Assembly: GCF_902833055.1 (NCBI RefSeq)
Contig: NZ_CADFEJ010000003.1
Location: 372,001-436,000, forward strand
Length of the DNA stretch: 64,000 nucleotides
Direction: 5' to 3'
Origin: Burkholderia territorii
GTDB lineage: Bacteria; Pseudomonadota; Gammaproteobacteria; Burkholderiales; Burkholderiaceae
Shown here in pieces: positions 18,119-26,783 of this stretch; the first letter of the stretch is position 1, and the number at the start of each line of letters is the position of its first letter. Under the pieces are notes generated by a model. The model ran no database searches and had not been told where the DNA came from. It was given only the letters and a program-made list of their open reading frames with translations. A program made the position numbers and the translations under genes.

Positions 18119-18940
18119 TGCGCTGGCCGTGCCGCGTGGCGATGGCGCACGGCGAGGCGCCGTCGCTTGCGGTCGGCATCGGTACCGTCGCGCATCGACG
18201 GCGATTGGCGACGCGTCCATTCGCGCGTCGTCGTCCGAGTTCTTCCCCTGGCTGTCGAGCTTGAAGGGCACCCTTCGCTCGACACGCATCCCGGCTCCGG
18301 CTCGGGCCGGACTTCCTTCTTTTCGATTCCATCCAGTGCGCCGAAACGCCGCGTATGCATCGTCGCGAACGTGCGCCGGATGAAGTCGCGGCACGCGGAA
18401 TTTAATCCGCGATTGACGGTTCGATTAATTCTGGTATCGCGAATAATGCGGGCGACAAAATGTCGCGGCGAAACGTTTGTGATGATTGCGCAATCGTTTG
18501 CGCGAGAAATTTCATCCGGAGAAAATCGCTCGTTAATTTCCTGTCAGTTGAAGATCGGTGATCGTTTTCGTTGCGATCGGACAACGATGGCGGTATTGGA
18601 CAGAATTTTGTCTTTTCCTGGTGGTTATATCGGAAAACCTTGCGCAGAAAGGAAAAGCGGCGTCGTGGAAATTCATAAAAGGAAACCTCTTTAGTTTTCA
18701 AGCGGTTCCGGAGAATTAAAAAGGACTTCGTATAAAAATTTCCGTATTGAGAATTCCAACGAAAGAGTGCGTCTGAAAGTGCGTAAAAATGAGATTGTCA
18801 TTGGTGATTTAACAATGCTTTACAGAATTCTTTCACTCGTATCTCGATAATGCCGCCTCGTGACGGACGGGAGCCAACCACATGCTGCCTTTTGTATCCG
18901 CCACGTCGTCCATTCCCTTTGCAATTCACACGGAAACGTC
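18119..18940. other. AT-rich non-coding region upstream of fimbrial operon
   Basis: I see no convincing gene in this 822-nt gap. Composition changes sharply from about 18400 to 18860, where it becomes AT-rich (estimated near 40% GC, lower at 18721-18840) against a background well above 60%. The direction and position suggest the regulatory region of the fimbrial genes and a target for H-NS-like silencing. An ATTGT/ACAAT inverted repeat lies at 18794-18816. I could not fix a promoter with good -35 and -10 boxes. Confidence 0.55.
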
Positions 18941-19453
18941 ATGAAAAAATCCCTCCTGACCGCTGTCGCACTCGCAGCCCTGTCCACCTCGGCTTTCGCA
19001 GACGGCACCGGCACGATCAACTTCACGGGCGAGATCGTCGCAGGCGCATGCGGCATCGATTCGGGCTCGGTCAACCAGACCGTGAACCTCGGCAAGGTGC
19101 CGACCCACACGTTCAAGCAGGCCGGCGACAAGTCCACGCCGACCAACTTCGACATCAAGCTGACCGACTGCGACACGAGCATCGCGCAGAACGCGTACTT
19201 CACGTTCACGGGCACGTCGAGCGCCGGCCAGCCGAAGCTGCTCGCCACGATCGGCTCGGCCACCAACGTCGGCATCCGCCTGCAGTCAGCGTCGGGTGAA
19301 TACCTCGACAACGGCGCGGAGCAAAAGGCGCCGACCGTGCTGCAGAACGGCACGAACATCGCACGCTTCGCGGCCATGTACGAAGCGACGGCAGCCGGCG
19401 TGACGCCGGGTACCGCCGACGGCGTCGCGAACTTCACGGTTCGCTACCAGTAA
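18941..19453 (+). CDS. Type-1 fimbrial major subunit (FimA-like pilin)
   Basis: The 170-residue product has a 20-residue signal peptide ending AFA and a mature domain with the pilin features. These are an early GTINFTGEIVAGACGID block, a second Cys in LTDCDTS that would form the disulphide, and the C-terminal beta-zipper strand ending ANFTVRYQ. It should polymerise into the fimbrial rod through donor-strand exchange. The ATG at 18941 is chosen because it starts the signal peptide. It is the first gene of a pilin-usher-chaperone-adhesin operon. Confidence 0.93.
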   Translation: MKKSLLTAVALAALSTSAFADGTGTINFTGEIVAGACGIDSGSVNQTVNLGKVPTHTFKQAGDKSTPTNFDIKLTDCDTSIAQNAYFTFTGTSSAGQPKLLATIGSATNVGIRLQSASGEYLDNGAEQKAPTVLQNGTNIARFAAMYEATAAGVTPGTADGVANFTVRYQ

Positions 19454-19464
19454 GCGTCCGTGCC

Positions 19465-19492
19465 GGAGAAGGGGTGTGCGCACCCTTTCTCC
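19465..19492 (+). promoter_or_regulatory. Strong intergenic hairpin after the pilin gene
   Basis: GGAGAAGGGGTG (19465-19476) pairs with CACCCTTTCTCC (19481-19492), 12 bp with one G-U pair. No T-run follows. Such a structure at the 3' end of a pilin gene can stabilise the pilin mRNA and reduce readthrough into the usher gene, which would produce much more subunit than usher. Confidence 0.65.
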
Positions 19493-19543
19493 ATCCTCGC
19501 TTCATTTCCCGTTTCTTCTTCCCTGGACTTCCGGTAGCACCGC

Positions 19544-22030
19544 GTGCGAATCAGACATTCCTTCCTTTGCGTCTCCGTGCTGGTGGTCGGCAGCCAGAGC
19601 CATGCGACGGAATTCAATTCGTCGTTTCTCGACATCGACGGCACGAACAACGTCGACCTGTCGCAGTTCTCTCAGGCCGACTTCACGCTGCCCGGCGAAT
19701 ACATGCTCGACGTGCAGGTCAACGACCTGTTCTACGGGCTGCAGGCGATCCGGTTCATCGCGCTCGACGGGTCCGGCACCGGCAAGCCGTGCCTGCCGCC
19801 GGAACTCGTCGCCCAGTTCGGATTGAAGCCGTCGCTCGCGAAGGATCTGCCGCGCTTCGAGGGCGGACGGTGCGTCGATCTCGGTGCGATCGAAGGGGCG
19901 ACCGTGCGTTACCTGAAGAGCGACGGACGGCTCAAGATCACGATTCCGCAGGCCGCGCTCGAGTTCACCGATTCGACCTACCTGCCGCCGGCGCGCTGGT
20001 CGGAAGGCATTCCGGGCGCGATGCTCGACTATCGCGTGATCGCGAATACGAACCGCAGCTTCGGCTCGGGCGGCGCACAGACGAATTCGATCCAGGCCTA
20101 CGGCACGATCGGCGCGAACTGGGATGCATGGCGCTTTCGCGGCGACTACCAGGCGCAGTCGAACGTGGGCAACACGGCGTACGCGGACCGGACGTTCCGC
20201 TTCAGCCGGCTCTATGCATTTCGCGCGCTGCCGTCGATCCAGTCGACGGTGACGTTCGGCGACGACTACCTGAGCTCGGACATCTTCGACACGTTCGCGC
20301 TGACCGGTGCGTCGATCCGCAGCGACGACCGCATGCTGCCGCCTTCGCTGCGCGGCTATGCGCCGCTGATCTCGGGCGTCGCGCGCACCAATGCGACCGT
20401 GACTGTGTCGCAGGCGGGCCGCGTGCTGTACGTGACGCGCGTGTCGCCGGGCGCGTTCGCGCTGCAGAACATCAACACGAGCGTGCAGGGCACGCTCGAC
20501 GTCGCGGTCGAGGAAGAGGACGGCAGCGTGCAGCGCTTCCAGGTGACGACGGCCGCCGTGCCGTTCCTCGCGCGCACCGGACAACTGCGCTACAAGGCCG
20601 CCGTCGGCAAGCCGCGACAGTTCGGCGGCGCGGGCATCACGCCGTTCTTCGGCTTCGGCGAAGCCGCCTATGGCCTGCCGCTCGACATCACGGTGTACGG
20701 CGGCTTCATCGCGGCATCGGGCTATACGTCGATTGCGCTCGGCGTCGGCCGCGATTTCGGCACGTTCGGCGCGGTGTCGGCCGACGTCACGCACGCACGG
20801 GCGCGGCTGTGGTGGAACGGCGCGACGCGCAACGGCAACTCGTACCGCATCAACTATTCGAAGCACTTCGACGGGCTCGATGCGGACGTGCGCTTCTTCG
20901 GCTATCGCTTCTCTGAGCGCGATTACACCAACTTCGCGCAGTTCTCCGGCGACCCGACCGCGTACGGCCTCGCCAACAGCAAGCAGCGCTACTCGGCGAC
21001 CCTGTCGAAGCGTTTCGGCGACACGTCGACCTATTTCTCGTACGACCAGACGACCTACTGGGCGCGCTCTTCCGAGCAGCGCGTGGGCCTTACGCTGACG
21101 CGCGCGTTCTCGGTCGGCGCGCTGCGCAACCTGAACGTCAGCGTGTCGGCCTTCCGCACGCAAAGCGCGGGCGCGAGCGGCAATCAGCTTTCGGTGACCG
21201 CGACGCTGCCGATCGGCGGCCGCCACACCGTCACGTCGAACCTGACGACGGGCAGCGGCAGCACGAGCGTGAACGCGGGATACATCTACGACGATCCGGA
21301 CGGCCGCACCTACCAGGTCAATGCAGGCGCGACCGACGGCCGCGCGGCGGCGAACGCGAGCTTCCGCCAGCGCACGTCGACGTATCAGCTGACCGCGCAG
21401 GCGTCGACGCTCGCCAACGCGTATGCGGCCGCGTCGCTCGAGGTGGACGGCTCGTTCGTCGCGACGCGCTATGGCGTGTCCGCGCACGCGAACGGCAACG
21501 CCGGCGATACGCGCCTGCTGGTATCGACCGACGGCGTGCCCGACGTGCCGCTGTCCGGCACGCTCACGCATACCGACTCGCGCGGCTATGCGGTGCTCGA
21601 CGGGATCTCGCCGTACAACGTGTACGACGCGACCGTCAACGTCGAGAAGCTGCCGCTCGAAGTGCAGGTGACGAATCCGATCCAGCGCATGGTGCTCACC
21701 GACGGTGCGATCGGTTTCGCGAAGTTTTCCGCCGCGCGCGGCAGCAACCTGTACCTGACGTTGACCGACACGGCCGGCAAGCCGCTGCCGTTCGGCGCGT
21801 CGGTGCAGGACGCGGCCAACGGCAAGGAGCTCGGTATCGTCGGCGAGGGCGGGGCGGCGTTCCTGACCCAGGTTCAGCCGAAATCCGCGCTCGCGGTTCG
21901 CGCGGGCGAACGCACGCTGTGCACGGTGGACGCACTGCCCAACCAGCTTCAACTCGAAGGCACGCCGATTCCGGTGACGTGCCAGACGCCCGGCGAGTCG
22001 CACGCAGCGGCCGCGCGGGCCGAACGATGA
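19544..22030 (+). CDS. Fimbrial outer-membrane usher (FimD/PapC type)
   Basis: The 828-residue protein has a signal peptide (ending around SHA) and the PapC N-terminal domain (FNSSFLDIDGTNNVDLSQF). This is followed by a large beta-barrel with an internal plug and a C-terminal domain with the Cys pair CTVDALPN and VTCQT. It recruits chaperone-subunit complexes and threads the fibre across the outer membrane. The start is a GTG (MRIRHSFLCVSVLVVGS), chosen because it opens the signal peptide. It lies 90 nt after the pilin gene and 16 nt before the chaperone gene. Confidence 0.93.
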   Translation: MRIRHSFLCVSVLVVGSQSHATEFNSSFLDIDGTNNVDLSQFSQADFTLPGEYMLDVQVNDLFYGLQAIRFIALDGSGTGKPCLPPELVAQFGLKPSLAKDLPRFEGGRCVDLGAIEGATVRYLKSDGRLKITIPQAALEFTDSTYLPPARWSEGIPGAMLDYRVIANTNRSFGSGGAQTNSIQAYGTIGANWDAWRFRGDYQAQSNVGNTAYADRTFRFSRLYAFRALPSIQSTVTFGDDYLSSDIFDTFALTGASIRSDDRMLPPSLRGYAPLISGVARTNATVTVSQAGRVLYVTRVSPGAFALQNINTSVQGTLDVAVEEEDGSVQRFQVTTAAVPFLARTGQLRYKAAVGKPRQFGGAGITPFFGFGEAAYGLPLDITVYGGFIAASGYTSIALGVGRDFGTFGAVSADVTHARARLWWNGATRNGNSYRINYSKHFDGLDADVRFFGYRFSERDYTNFAQFSGDPTAYGLANSKQRYSATLSKRFGDTSTYFSYDQTTYWARSSEQRVGLTLTRAFSVGALRNLNVSVSAFRTQSAGASGNQLSVTATLPIGGRHTVTSNLTTGSGSTSVNAGYIYDDPDGRTYQVNAGATDGRAAANASFRQRTSTYQLTAQASTLANAYAAASLEVDGSFVATRYGVSAHANGNAGDTRLLVSTDGVPDVPLSGTLTHTDSRGYAVLDGISPYNVYDATVNVEKLPLEVQVTNPIQRMVLTDGAIGFAKFSAARGSNLYLTLTDTAGKPLPFGASVQDAANGKELGIVGEGGAAFLTQVQPKSALAVRAGERTLCTVDALPNQLQLEGTPIPVTCQTPGESHAAAARAER

Positions 22031-22046
22031 TTTCACGGATCCAGCG

Positions 22047-22793
22047 ATGACTACTGCTTTCTCTCATTCCTTCCCGCGACGCGCATCGTGCGCGCTGGCC
22101 GCGGCCGGCGTGCTGCTCGCCGGTGCCGCGCATGCGGCGATCGTGCCCGACCGCACGCGCGTGATCTTCAACGAAGGCGAACAGGCCGCGATCGTCACCA
22201 TCACGAACAAGAGCACGACGTATCCGTATCTCGTGCAGTCGTGGCTGGAGGACACGAAGGGCAACAGGGTGACGACGCCGCTGATGGTCGTGCCGCCGCT
22301 GCAGCGCGTGGAGGCGAACGAGCGCAACGTGCTGCGGATCGCGAAGCTGCCGGGCACGGCGCTGCCGGCCGATCGCGAATCGGTGTTCTACCTGAACATC
22401 CGCGAAGTGCCGCCGAAATCCGATACGCCGAACACGTTGCAGATCGCGCTGCATACGCAGATGAAGCTGTTTTACCGGCCGAAGGCCGTGCAGCCGGCGC
22501 GCGACGAGGACTGGACGCTGCCGATGACGCTGCGCGTCGACGCGGGGGCGCACAAGCTCGTGTTCGACAATCCGACGCCGTATCACGTGACGGTGGTCGA
22601 GGTGACGGCAGGCGCGCAGAAGACGCCGGTGCCGATTGAGCCGGTGATGGTGAGCCCGATGAGCACGGCCGACGTGCCGTTCAAGGCTGCGACACCGTCG
22701 ACGCTGTTCGTCACGCACATCGACGATTACGGCGGCCAGGTGGCGGTCGAGTACGCATGCGAAGCCGGTGCGTGCAAGAGCGTGAAGAAATGA
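22047..22793 (+). CDS. Periplasmic fimbrial chaperone (PapD/FimC type)
   Basis: The 248-residue product has a signal peptide of about 30 residues ending GAAHA and the two immunoglobulin-like domains of the family. The G1-strand region (NTLQIALHTQMKLFYRP) and the subunit-binding Arg in PDRTRVIFNEG are visible. It binds folded pilin subunits in the periplasm and delivers them to the usher. Its stop overlaps the adhesin start (ATGA). Confidence 0.92.
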   Translation: MTTAFSHSFPRRASCALAAAGVLLAGAAHAAIVPDRTRVIFNEGEQAAIVTITNKSTTYPYLVQSWLEDTKGNRVTTPLMVVPPLQRVEANERNVLRIAKLPGTALPADRESVFYLNIREVPPKSDTPNTLQIALHTQMKLFYRPKAVQPARDEDWTLPMTLRVDAGAHKLVFDNPTPYHVTVVEVTAGAQKTPVPIEPVMVSPMSTADVPFKAATPSTLFVTHIDDYGGQVAVEYACEAGACKSVKK

Positions 22794-23815
22794 GCGGCGT
22801 GCGACGCAATGCCATCGCGGCGCGGCTGCCTGCGTGGCTCCGGTGGAGCATGTTCGCGCTGTTCGTCGCACTGGCGCAGCCGGCGTGGGCGCTCAAATGC
22901 ATCGCGGACAACGGCGGAATGTCGTTGACCGAAGCAATCGGCAACGTCGCGTCGTATCCGACCGACGCACCGGACGGTTACGTGATCTGGGTGTCGCCCC
23001 CGCGCACGACGACCGGCTATTGCTACAAGGATATCGGCGGGCTGCAGAACTTCCCCGAACAGATCTATTTCTACGCGAACCCGGAGCGGCAGAATCCGGC
23101 CGCGTGGGGTCTTGAAATCGGCATTCGCTTCGAGGGCACCGACTACTACGGGCGCAGCAGCCAGCCGGGCAATGGCATCGGTACGCATCGCTACGTGCAG
23201 ATCTGCGAGATGAGCGACCGCCAGGTCAATGCCGGGATGTGTCCGAAATGGCCGATCAGCATTACGTATCAAGTCGTCGTTCGCAAGAAGGGCACGTGGG
23301 TGCGGCCACCGTCGGACATCTACGCGGTGTTCCAGTTCGACGGCGAGCGCGGCCTGAACAGCAAGGGAAGTTTCCGCTACAAGCTGAGCGGCCTGCAGAA
23401 CCTGAAGCCGACGCCGTGCATGGTCGACGTGAAGGTCACGCCGGAGCCGGGCATCGTGAAATTCGGCCAGGTTCAGGCGACGGGGAACGGCTTCTCGCCG
23501 GCGGTGCCGCGCAAGTCGTTCAGTCTCGCGCTGACCAAGCAGTGCAGCGTGCCGGTACGCGTGGACGGTTACTTCGAGACATCGCAGACCGTGCAGAACG
23601 GGCTGCTCGTGCCGGACGCGAAGAGCAATTTCGGGATCGGCATCGAGGACAGAAACGGCACGGCCATCCCGTTCAACCAGCAGTTCGTGCTTGCGCAGAT
23701 GCCCGGTAACGTGAACTACCAGAGCGTGATGCTCGACGCGGTGCTGAAGGCGTTCGGGCCGCCGAAGACGGGGCCGTTCAACGGCACGGCGACGATCCGG
23801 TTGTTCATCTACTGA
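22790..23815 (+). CDS. Putative fimbrial tip adhesin
   Basis: The 341-residue protein has a signal peptide (ending PAWA), then a Cys-containing lectin-like region unlike known adhesins that I can name. A C-terminal pilin domain starts near CMVDVKVTPEPGIVKFGQV and ends in the strand GTATIRLFIY. This two-domain layout and the last position in the operon are typical of tip adhesins. The receptor cannot be predicted. The start overlaps the chaperone stop by 4 nt; a later in-frame start would lose part of the signal peptide. Confidence 0.82.
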   Translation: MSGVRRNAIAARLPAWLRWSMFALFVALAQPAWALKCIADNGGMSLTEAIGNVASYPTDAPDGYVIWVSPPRTTTGYCYKDIGGLQNFPEQIYFYANPERQNPAAWGLEIGIRFEGTDYYGRSSQPGNGIGTHRYVQICEMSDRQVNAGMCPKWPISITYQVVVRKKGTWVRPPSDIYAVFQFDGERGLNSKGSFRYKLSGLQNLKPTPCMVDVKVTPEPGIVKFGQVQATGNGFSPAVPRKSFSLALTKQCSVPVRVDGYFETSQTVQNGLLVPDAKSNFGIGIEDRNGTAIPFNQQFVLAQMPGNVNYQSVMLDAVLKAFGPPKTGPFNGTATIRLFIY

Positions 23816-23853
23816 CGCGGTCGGCCGCGCATTGGCCGCACGCATCCGATGAA

Positions 23854-23884
23854 ACGAGCGCCGGCATGCCGGCGCTCGTTTTCA
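23854..23884. terminator. Bidirectional terminator
   Basis: A perfect 26-bp palindrome occupies 23854-23879. On the plus strand TTTTC follows directly, and on the minus strand TTTC follows. It lies between the convergent fimbrial operon and the small minus-strand gene at 23902 and can serve both. Confidence 0.85.
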
Positions 23885-23901
23885 GACGCGCGGCGCGGTG
23901 C

Positions 23902-24039
23902 TCAACGCACCCAGCGGCACACCTTGTGGTGATGATGCTCGAAGTGGCACACGCGGTGCGGATGCGCTTCGGCAATGGCCGGCACGAGCACGGCGGCGGC
24001 AACGGCGGCGGCGGTCAGCGTTTTCAGTAGCGTCTTCAT
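23902..24039 (-). CDS. Small secreted His/Cys peptide (HHHH motif)
   Basis: This 45-residue gene has an ATG preceded by AGGAC and a signal peptide (MKTLLKTLTAAAVAAAVLVP, cleavage near IAEA). The mature tail is about 20 residues, with four consecutive His residues, two further His residues and two Cys residues (CHFEHHHHKVC). The tail resembles a periplasmic metal-binding peptide. Similar HHHH-motif proteins are annotated in Burkholderia, but I know of no function. It lies 43 nt after the lipoprotein gene on the same strand and next to the iron-starvation cluster, so a role in metal handling is a reasonable guess only. Confidence 0.7.
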   Translation of the reverse strand: MKTLLKTLTAAAVAAAVLVPAIAEAHPHRVCHFEHHHHKVCRWVR

Positions 24040-24082
24040 ATCGAGGTCCTGTCGTTCGATTGCGGTTCACGGGAAGGAGCGT

Positions 24083-24322
24083 TTACCACTGCGGTCGCCG
24101 GTCGTCCGGGCGATCGTCGCGCCGGTCGTCCCGGCGGTCGTCATAACCGCCGGAATGCCGGGCTTCCCAGTCGCGGCGCTCCCAGTAGCGATGTCCGTCC
24201 CAGTAGCGATCGCCATGCCAGCCGACCGTGATTTCAGCCGGGCCGGGGTAGGCCACGCAGCCCGTCAGCATCGCGCTCGACAGCGCGCCCACCATGACGG
24301 CGGATAACACGATGGATTTCAT
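24083..24322 (-). CDS. Small lipoprotein with Asp/Arg repeat tail
   Basis: The 79-residue product starts MKSIVLSAVMVGALSSAMLTGC, a lipoprotein signal with lipid-acceptor Cys21. This is followed by a Trp/Tyr-rich stretch (WHGDRYWDGHRYWERRDWE) and an acidic-basic tail built of DDRR units. The ATG at 24322 has GGGAGA upstream; a longer in-frame start would destroy the signal peptide. I do not recognise the family. It is probably co-transcribed with the small His/Cys peptide downstream. Confidence 0.7.
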   Translation of the reverse strand: MKSIVLSAVMVGALSSAMLTGCVAYPGPAEITVGWHGDRYWDGHRYWERRDWEARHSGGYDDRRDDRRDDRPDDRRPQW

Positions 24323-24376
24323 GTTGTTCTCCCTTGGAAACGGCAGCGGCCATCGTACGAGCCCCCAAAATTTCAT

Positions 24377-24397
24377 GCGGTAAGAAGTTGCTACCGC
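24377..24397. promoter_or_regulatory. Inverted repeat upstream of the small lipoprotein gene
   Basis: GCGGTA (24377-24382) and TACCGC (24392-24397) form an inverted repeat about 55 nt before the lipoprotein start. On the minus strand TTGCGG (24400-24395) could be a -35 with a weak -10 17-18 nt later, which would put the repeat in the promoter as an operator. This is weak evidence. Confidence 0.3.
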
Positions 24398-24646
24398 AAA
24401 TAACGGCCGCTCGCGTGTCGGCATGCTGGCGAAGGGCGGCGTCGGCGAAATGCAAGCCGGGCACGCTCGGCGGATTCGCCCGTCGATCGATACAACGGCG
24501 CCCCAGCCGTGCCGTGTCGCACGCTTGCGCCACATCCGCAAAGCGTCCGGCTCGACGCCGAACCGCCGTCACCGTGCCATCCGTCGCCGATCCGATCCAT
24601 TGATCAGACAAATCCTGACGATCCGAAGGGTCATCTCGTAATCAGA

Positions 24647-24675
24647 TTGAGAATGATTTGCGTTTACGTTAAATT
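24647..24675 (+). promoter_or_regulatory. orbS promoter with Fur box
   Basis: TTGAGA (24647-24652) and TAAATT (24670-24675) are separated by 17 nt. A 19-nt site starting GAGAATGATTTGCG at 24649-24667 matches 12 of 19 positions of the Fur consensus and fills the spacer. Fur-iron would therefore block transcription of the sigma factor gene when iron is plentiful, as known for orbS. Confidence 0.75.
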
Positions 24676-24706
24676 GCGCTATCTCGAAATCTGACGGAGC
24701 AGATCG

Positions 24707-25375
24707 ATGGCTATGGCGGAAGTGCTCGAACGGCCGGCGGCGGCAACGGCAAACCCGTTCCTCGGCAAGGTTCCGGATCGGCCGTCGCGCCCCGCGCCGC
24801 GTGTGCGCCGTGCCGCGGAGCCGCATGCGCAGGGCGCGCTGCTCGACGTGCTGGTTTCCCATCGCGCGATGCTCGTCAACGTCGCGCGCGGCTTCGTCGG
24901 CTGTGCGAGCCGGGCCGAGGACGTCGTGCACGACGTGTTCGTGAAACTCGTCGAATTCCCGAACCAGGACGCGGTGCGTCAGCCGATCGCGTACGTGACG
25001 CGGATGGTGCGCAATGCATCGATCGACGCATGCCGCCGGCAAAGCCTCGAGAACGTTTATCACACGGAAGAGGACGACGGCCTCGACGTGCCGTCGCCGG
25101 AGCCCACGCCGGAGGCCGCGCTGATGACGCGCGACACGTTGCGCCGCGTGTGGGCCGCGCTCGACGACCTGCCGGCGCGCAGCCGCGCGGCGTTCGAGAT
25201 GGTGCGGCTGCGCGAGGAGACGCTGCAGACGGCGGCGCGCGCGCTGAACGTGTCGCAAACCCTCGTGCATTTCATGGTGCGCGACGCGCAGCGGCACTGC
25301 GCGGAGTGTCTCGACGCTTGCCATCGCGGCGACGCATGCCCGGCGTTCCTCGGCGGCCGCGCGCGGCGGCGGTAA
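24707..25375 (+). CDS. orbS: Iron-starvation ECF sigma factor OrbS
   Basis: The 222-residue protein has ECF sigma region 2 ([20 protein letters not shown]) and region 4 ([17 protein letters not shown]), joined by an acidic linker. It directs RNA polymerase to the ornibactin promoters. The C-terminus carries Cys198, Cys201, Cys205 and Cys211 ([14 protein letters not shown]), which matches the published on-board iron sensor of B. cenocepacia OrbS. No anti-sigma or FecR-like gene is next to it. The start has GGAG upstream; ATG 24713 is an alternative. It follows the Fur-controlled promoter, so control occurs both at transcription and on the protein. Confidence 0.94.
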   Translation: MAMAEVLERPAAATANPFLGKVPDRPSRPAPRVRRAAEPHAQGALLDVLVSHRAMLVNVARGFVGCASRAEDVVHDVFVKLVEFPNQDAVRQPIAYVTRMVRNASIDACRRQSLENVYHTEEDDGLDVPSPEPTPEAALMTRDTLRRVWAALDDLPARSRAAFEMVRLREETLQTAARALNVSQTLVHFMVRDAQRHCAECLDACHRGDACPAFLGGRARRR

Positions 25376-25397
25376 AAAATCGCGCCGGCCAATCGTC
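25373..25397 (+). promoter_or_regulatory. OrbS-dependent promoter of orbH operon
   Basis: TAAAAAA at 25373 and CGTC at 25394-25397 match the OrbS -35 (TAAA) and -10 (CGTC) elements with a 17-nt GC-rich spacer. The -35 overlaps the orbS stop codon. Confidence 0.85.
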
Positions 25398-25473
25398 TTC
25401 AACACGGAAGCGGCCGATTCGACACTCCGCCGCTTCGCTTCCTTCAACCGCCTCCCGATTTTCCGATTCGATC

Positions 25474-25716
25474 ATGACGCAAGCCACGACGCCTTCCGCC
25501 GACATCGACGACCTCGTCTACACGGTCGTCATCAACGACGAAGAACAGTATTCGATCTGGCCGACGTTCCGGCCCGTGCCGGCCGGCTGGCGCGAAGTCG
25601 GCGTGCGCGGCCCGAAGGCCGACTGCCTTGCGCACATCGAGACCGTCTGGACCGACATGCGCCCGGCGAGCCTGCGCCGCGCGATGGACGGCGACCGCGC
25701 GACGCGCGCGTCGTGA
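25474..25716 (+). CDS. orbH: MbtH-like protein OrbH
   Basis: The 80-residue protein carries the MbtH signature [12 protein letters not shown] and the conserved Trp residues in PAGWREVGV and [10 protein letters not shown]. MbtH-like proteins bind NRPS adenylation domains in the cytoplasm and keep them soluble and active, here most likely those of OrbI and OrbJ. The ATG at 25474 begins the family domain; no strong ribosome binding site is visible. It is the first gene of the orbH-G-C-D-F-B transcript. Confidence 0.94.
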   Translation: MTQATTPSADIDDLVYTVVINDEEQYSIWPTFRPVPAGWREVGVRGPKADCLAHIETVWTDMRPASLRRAMDGDRATRAS

Positions 25717-25763
25717 CCCGCTGCGCCGCGTGCGCGGCGCGCGCCACCTGAAGAGGACGTTGC

Positions 25764-26783
25764 ATGACCCTGCTTTCGTTGCCGACGCTCGACGATCTGC
25801 GTATCGAGCCGGGGCTGCCCACCGTCGTGTCGCCGCGCGGCGCCGACGGCATGTCGATCGACGAGATCGCGCCGCTCGCGCATGCGATCGCGGCCGACAC
25901 GCTCGAACGGGCGGGCGGTGTGCTGTTTACGGGCTTTCACGTGCCGTCGATCGACGCGTTCCAGCGGTTCGCGGCGTCGTTCGGAGATCCGCTGATCGGC
26001 TATGAATATGCGTCGACGCCGCGCAGCCAGGTCGAAGGCGCCGTCTACACGTCGACCGAATACCCGCCGCACCGTGCGATTCCGCTGCACAACGAGCAGT
26101 CGTACACGCGCGAGTGGCCGTTGCGGATCTGGTTCCATTGCGCGCTCGCGGCGCCGAAGGGCGGCGCGACGCCGATCGCGGACAGCCGCGCCGTGTATCG
26201 CGCGCTCGATCCGGCGCTGGTCGCACGCTTCGAGCAGCGCGAGCTGCTGTACGTGCGCAACTTCGGCCAGGGGCTCGACTTGCCGTGGCAGCAGTCGTTC
26301 GGCACGGACGAGCCGGCGGAGGTCGAGCGGATGTGCGCGGCACGCGGCATCGAATGCGCATGGCGCACCGGCGACGACGGCGAGCTGCTGTTGCGCACGC
26401 GCGAACGCTGCCAGGCCGTGGCGCGCCATCCGCGCACGGGGGAGCGCGTGTGGTTCAACCAGGCGAACCTGTTTCATCTGTCCGCGCTCGACGAAGACAT
26501 GCAGGAAGCGCTCGTCGACGCGGTCGGGCTCGAGAACGTGCCGCGCAACGTGTACTACGGCGACGGCGAGCCGCTCGAGGCGGACGCGCTCGCGGAAATC
26601 CGCGGCGTGCTCGACCGCCAGCGCATCGTGTTTCCGTGGCGGACGGGCGACGTGCTGATGCTCGACAACATGCTGAGCGCGCATGCACGCGACCCGTTCG
26701 AAGGGCCGCGCAAGGTGGTCGTCGCGATGGCGCAGAGCCATACGGTTGCGCGCGCAACCGAACGGAGGGCCGATGGCGCGTAG
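25764..26783 (+). CDS. orbG: Aspartate beta-hydroxylase OrbG (TauD/SyrP-like dioxygenase)
   Basis: The 339-residue protein is a non-haem iron, 2-oxoglutarate dioxygenase. The facial triad is visible as His109 and Glu111 (LHNEQSY) plus His307 in SAHARDPF. Ornibactin contains beta-hydroxyaspartate, and OrbG is the expected source, acting on Asp that is either free or bound to the second OrbI module. The SyrP-type similarity favours the carrier-bound form, but this is inferred. It lies between orbH and orbC and its end overlaps orbC. Confidence 0.92.
   Translation: MTLLSLPTLDDLRIEPGLPTVVSPRGADGMSIDEIAPLAHAIAADTLERAGGVLFTGFHVPSIDAFQRFAASFGDPLIGYEYASTPRSQVEGAVYTSTEYPPHRAIPLHNEQSYTREWPLRIWFHCALAAPKGGATPIADSRAVYRALDPALVARFEQRELLYVRNFGQGLDLPWQQSFGTDEPAEVERMCAARGIECAWRTGDDGELLLRTRERCQAVARHPRTGERVWFNQANLFHLSALDEDMQEALVDAVGLENVPRNVYYGDGEPLEADALAEIRGVLDRQRIVFPWRTGDVLMLDNMLSAHARDPFEGPRKVVVAMAQSHTVARATERRADGA

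Noticed and set aside
18167..18694. A 175-codon frame in the AT-rich region before the fimbrial operon
   Set aside because: It has no start signal and no recognisable domain, and it crosses a sharp change in composition halfway, so it is probably accidental.
24323..24541. Longer minus-strand start for the small lipoprotein
   Set aside because: The extension is non-homologous and would bury the lipoprotein signal peptide, which has its own GGGAGA site.
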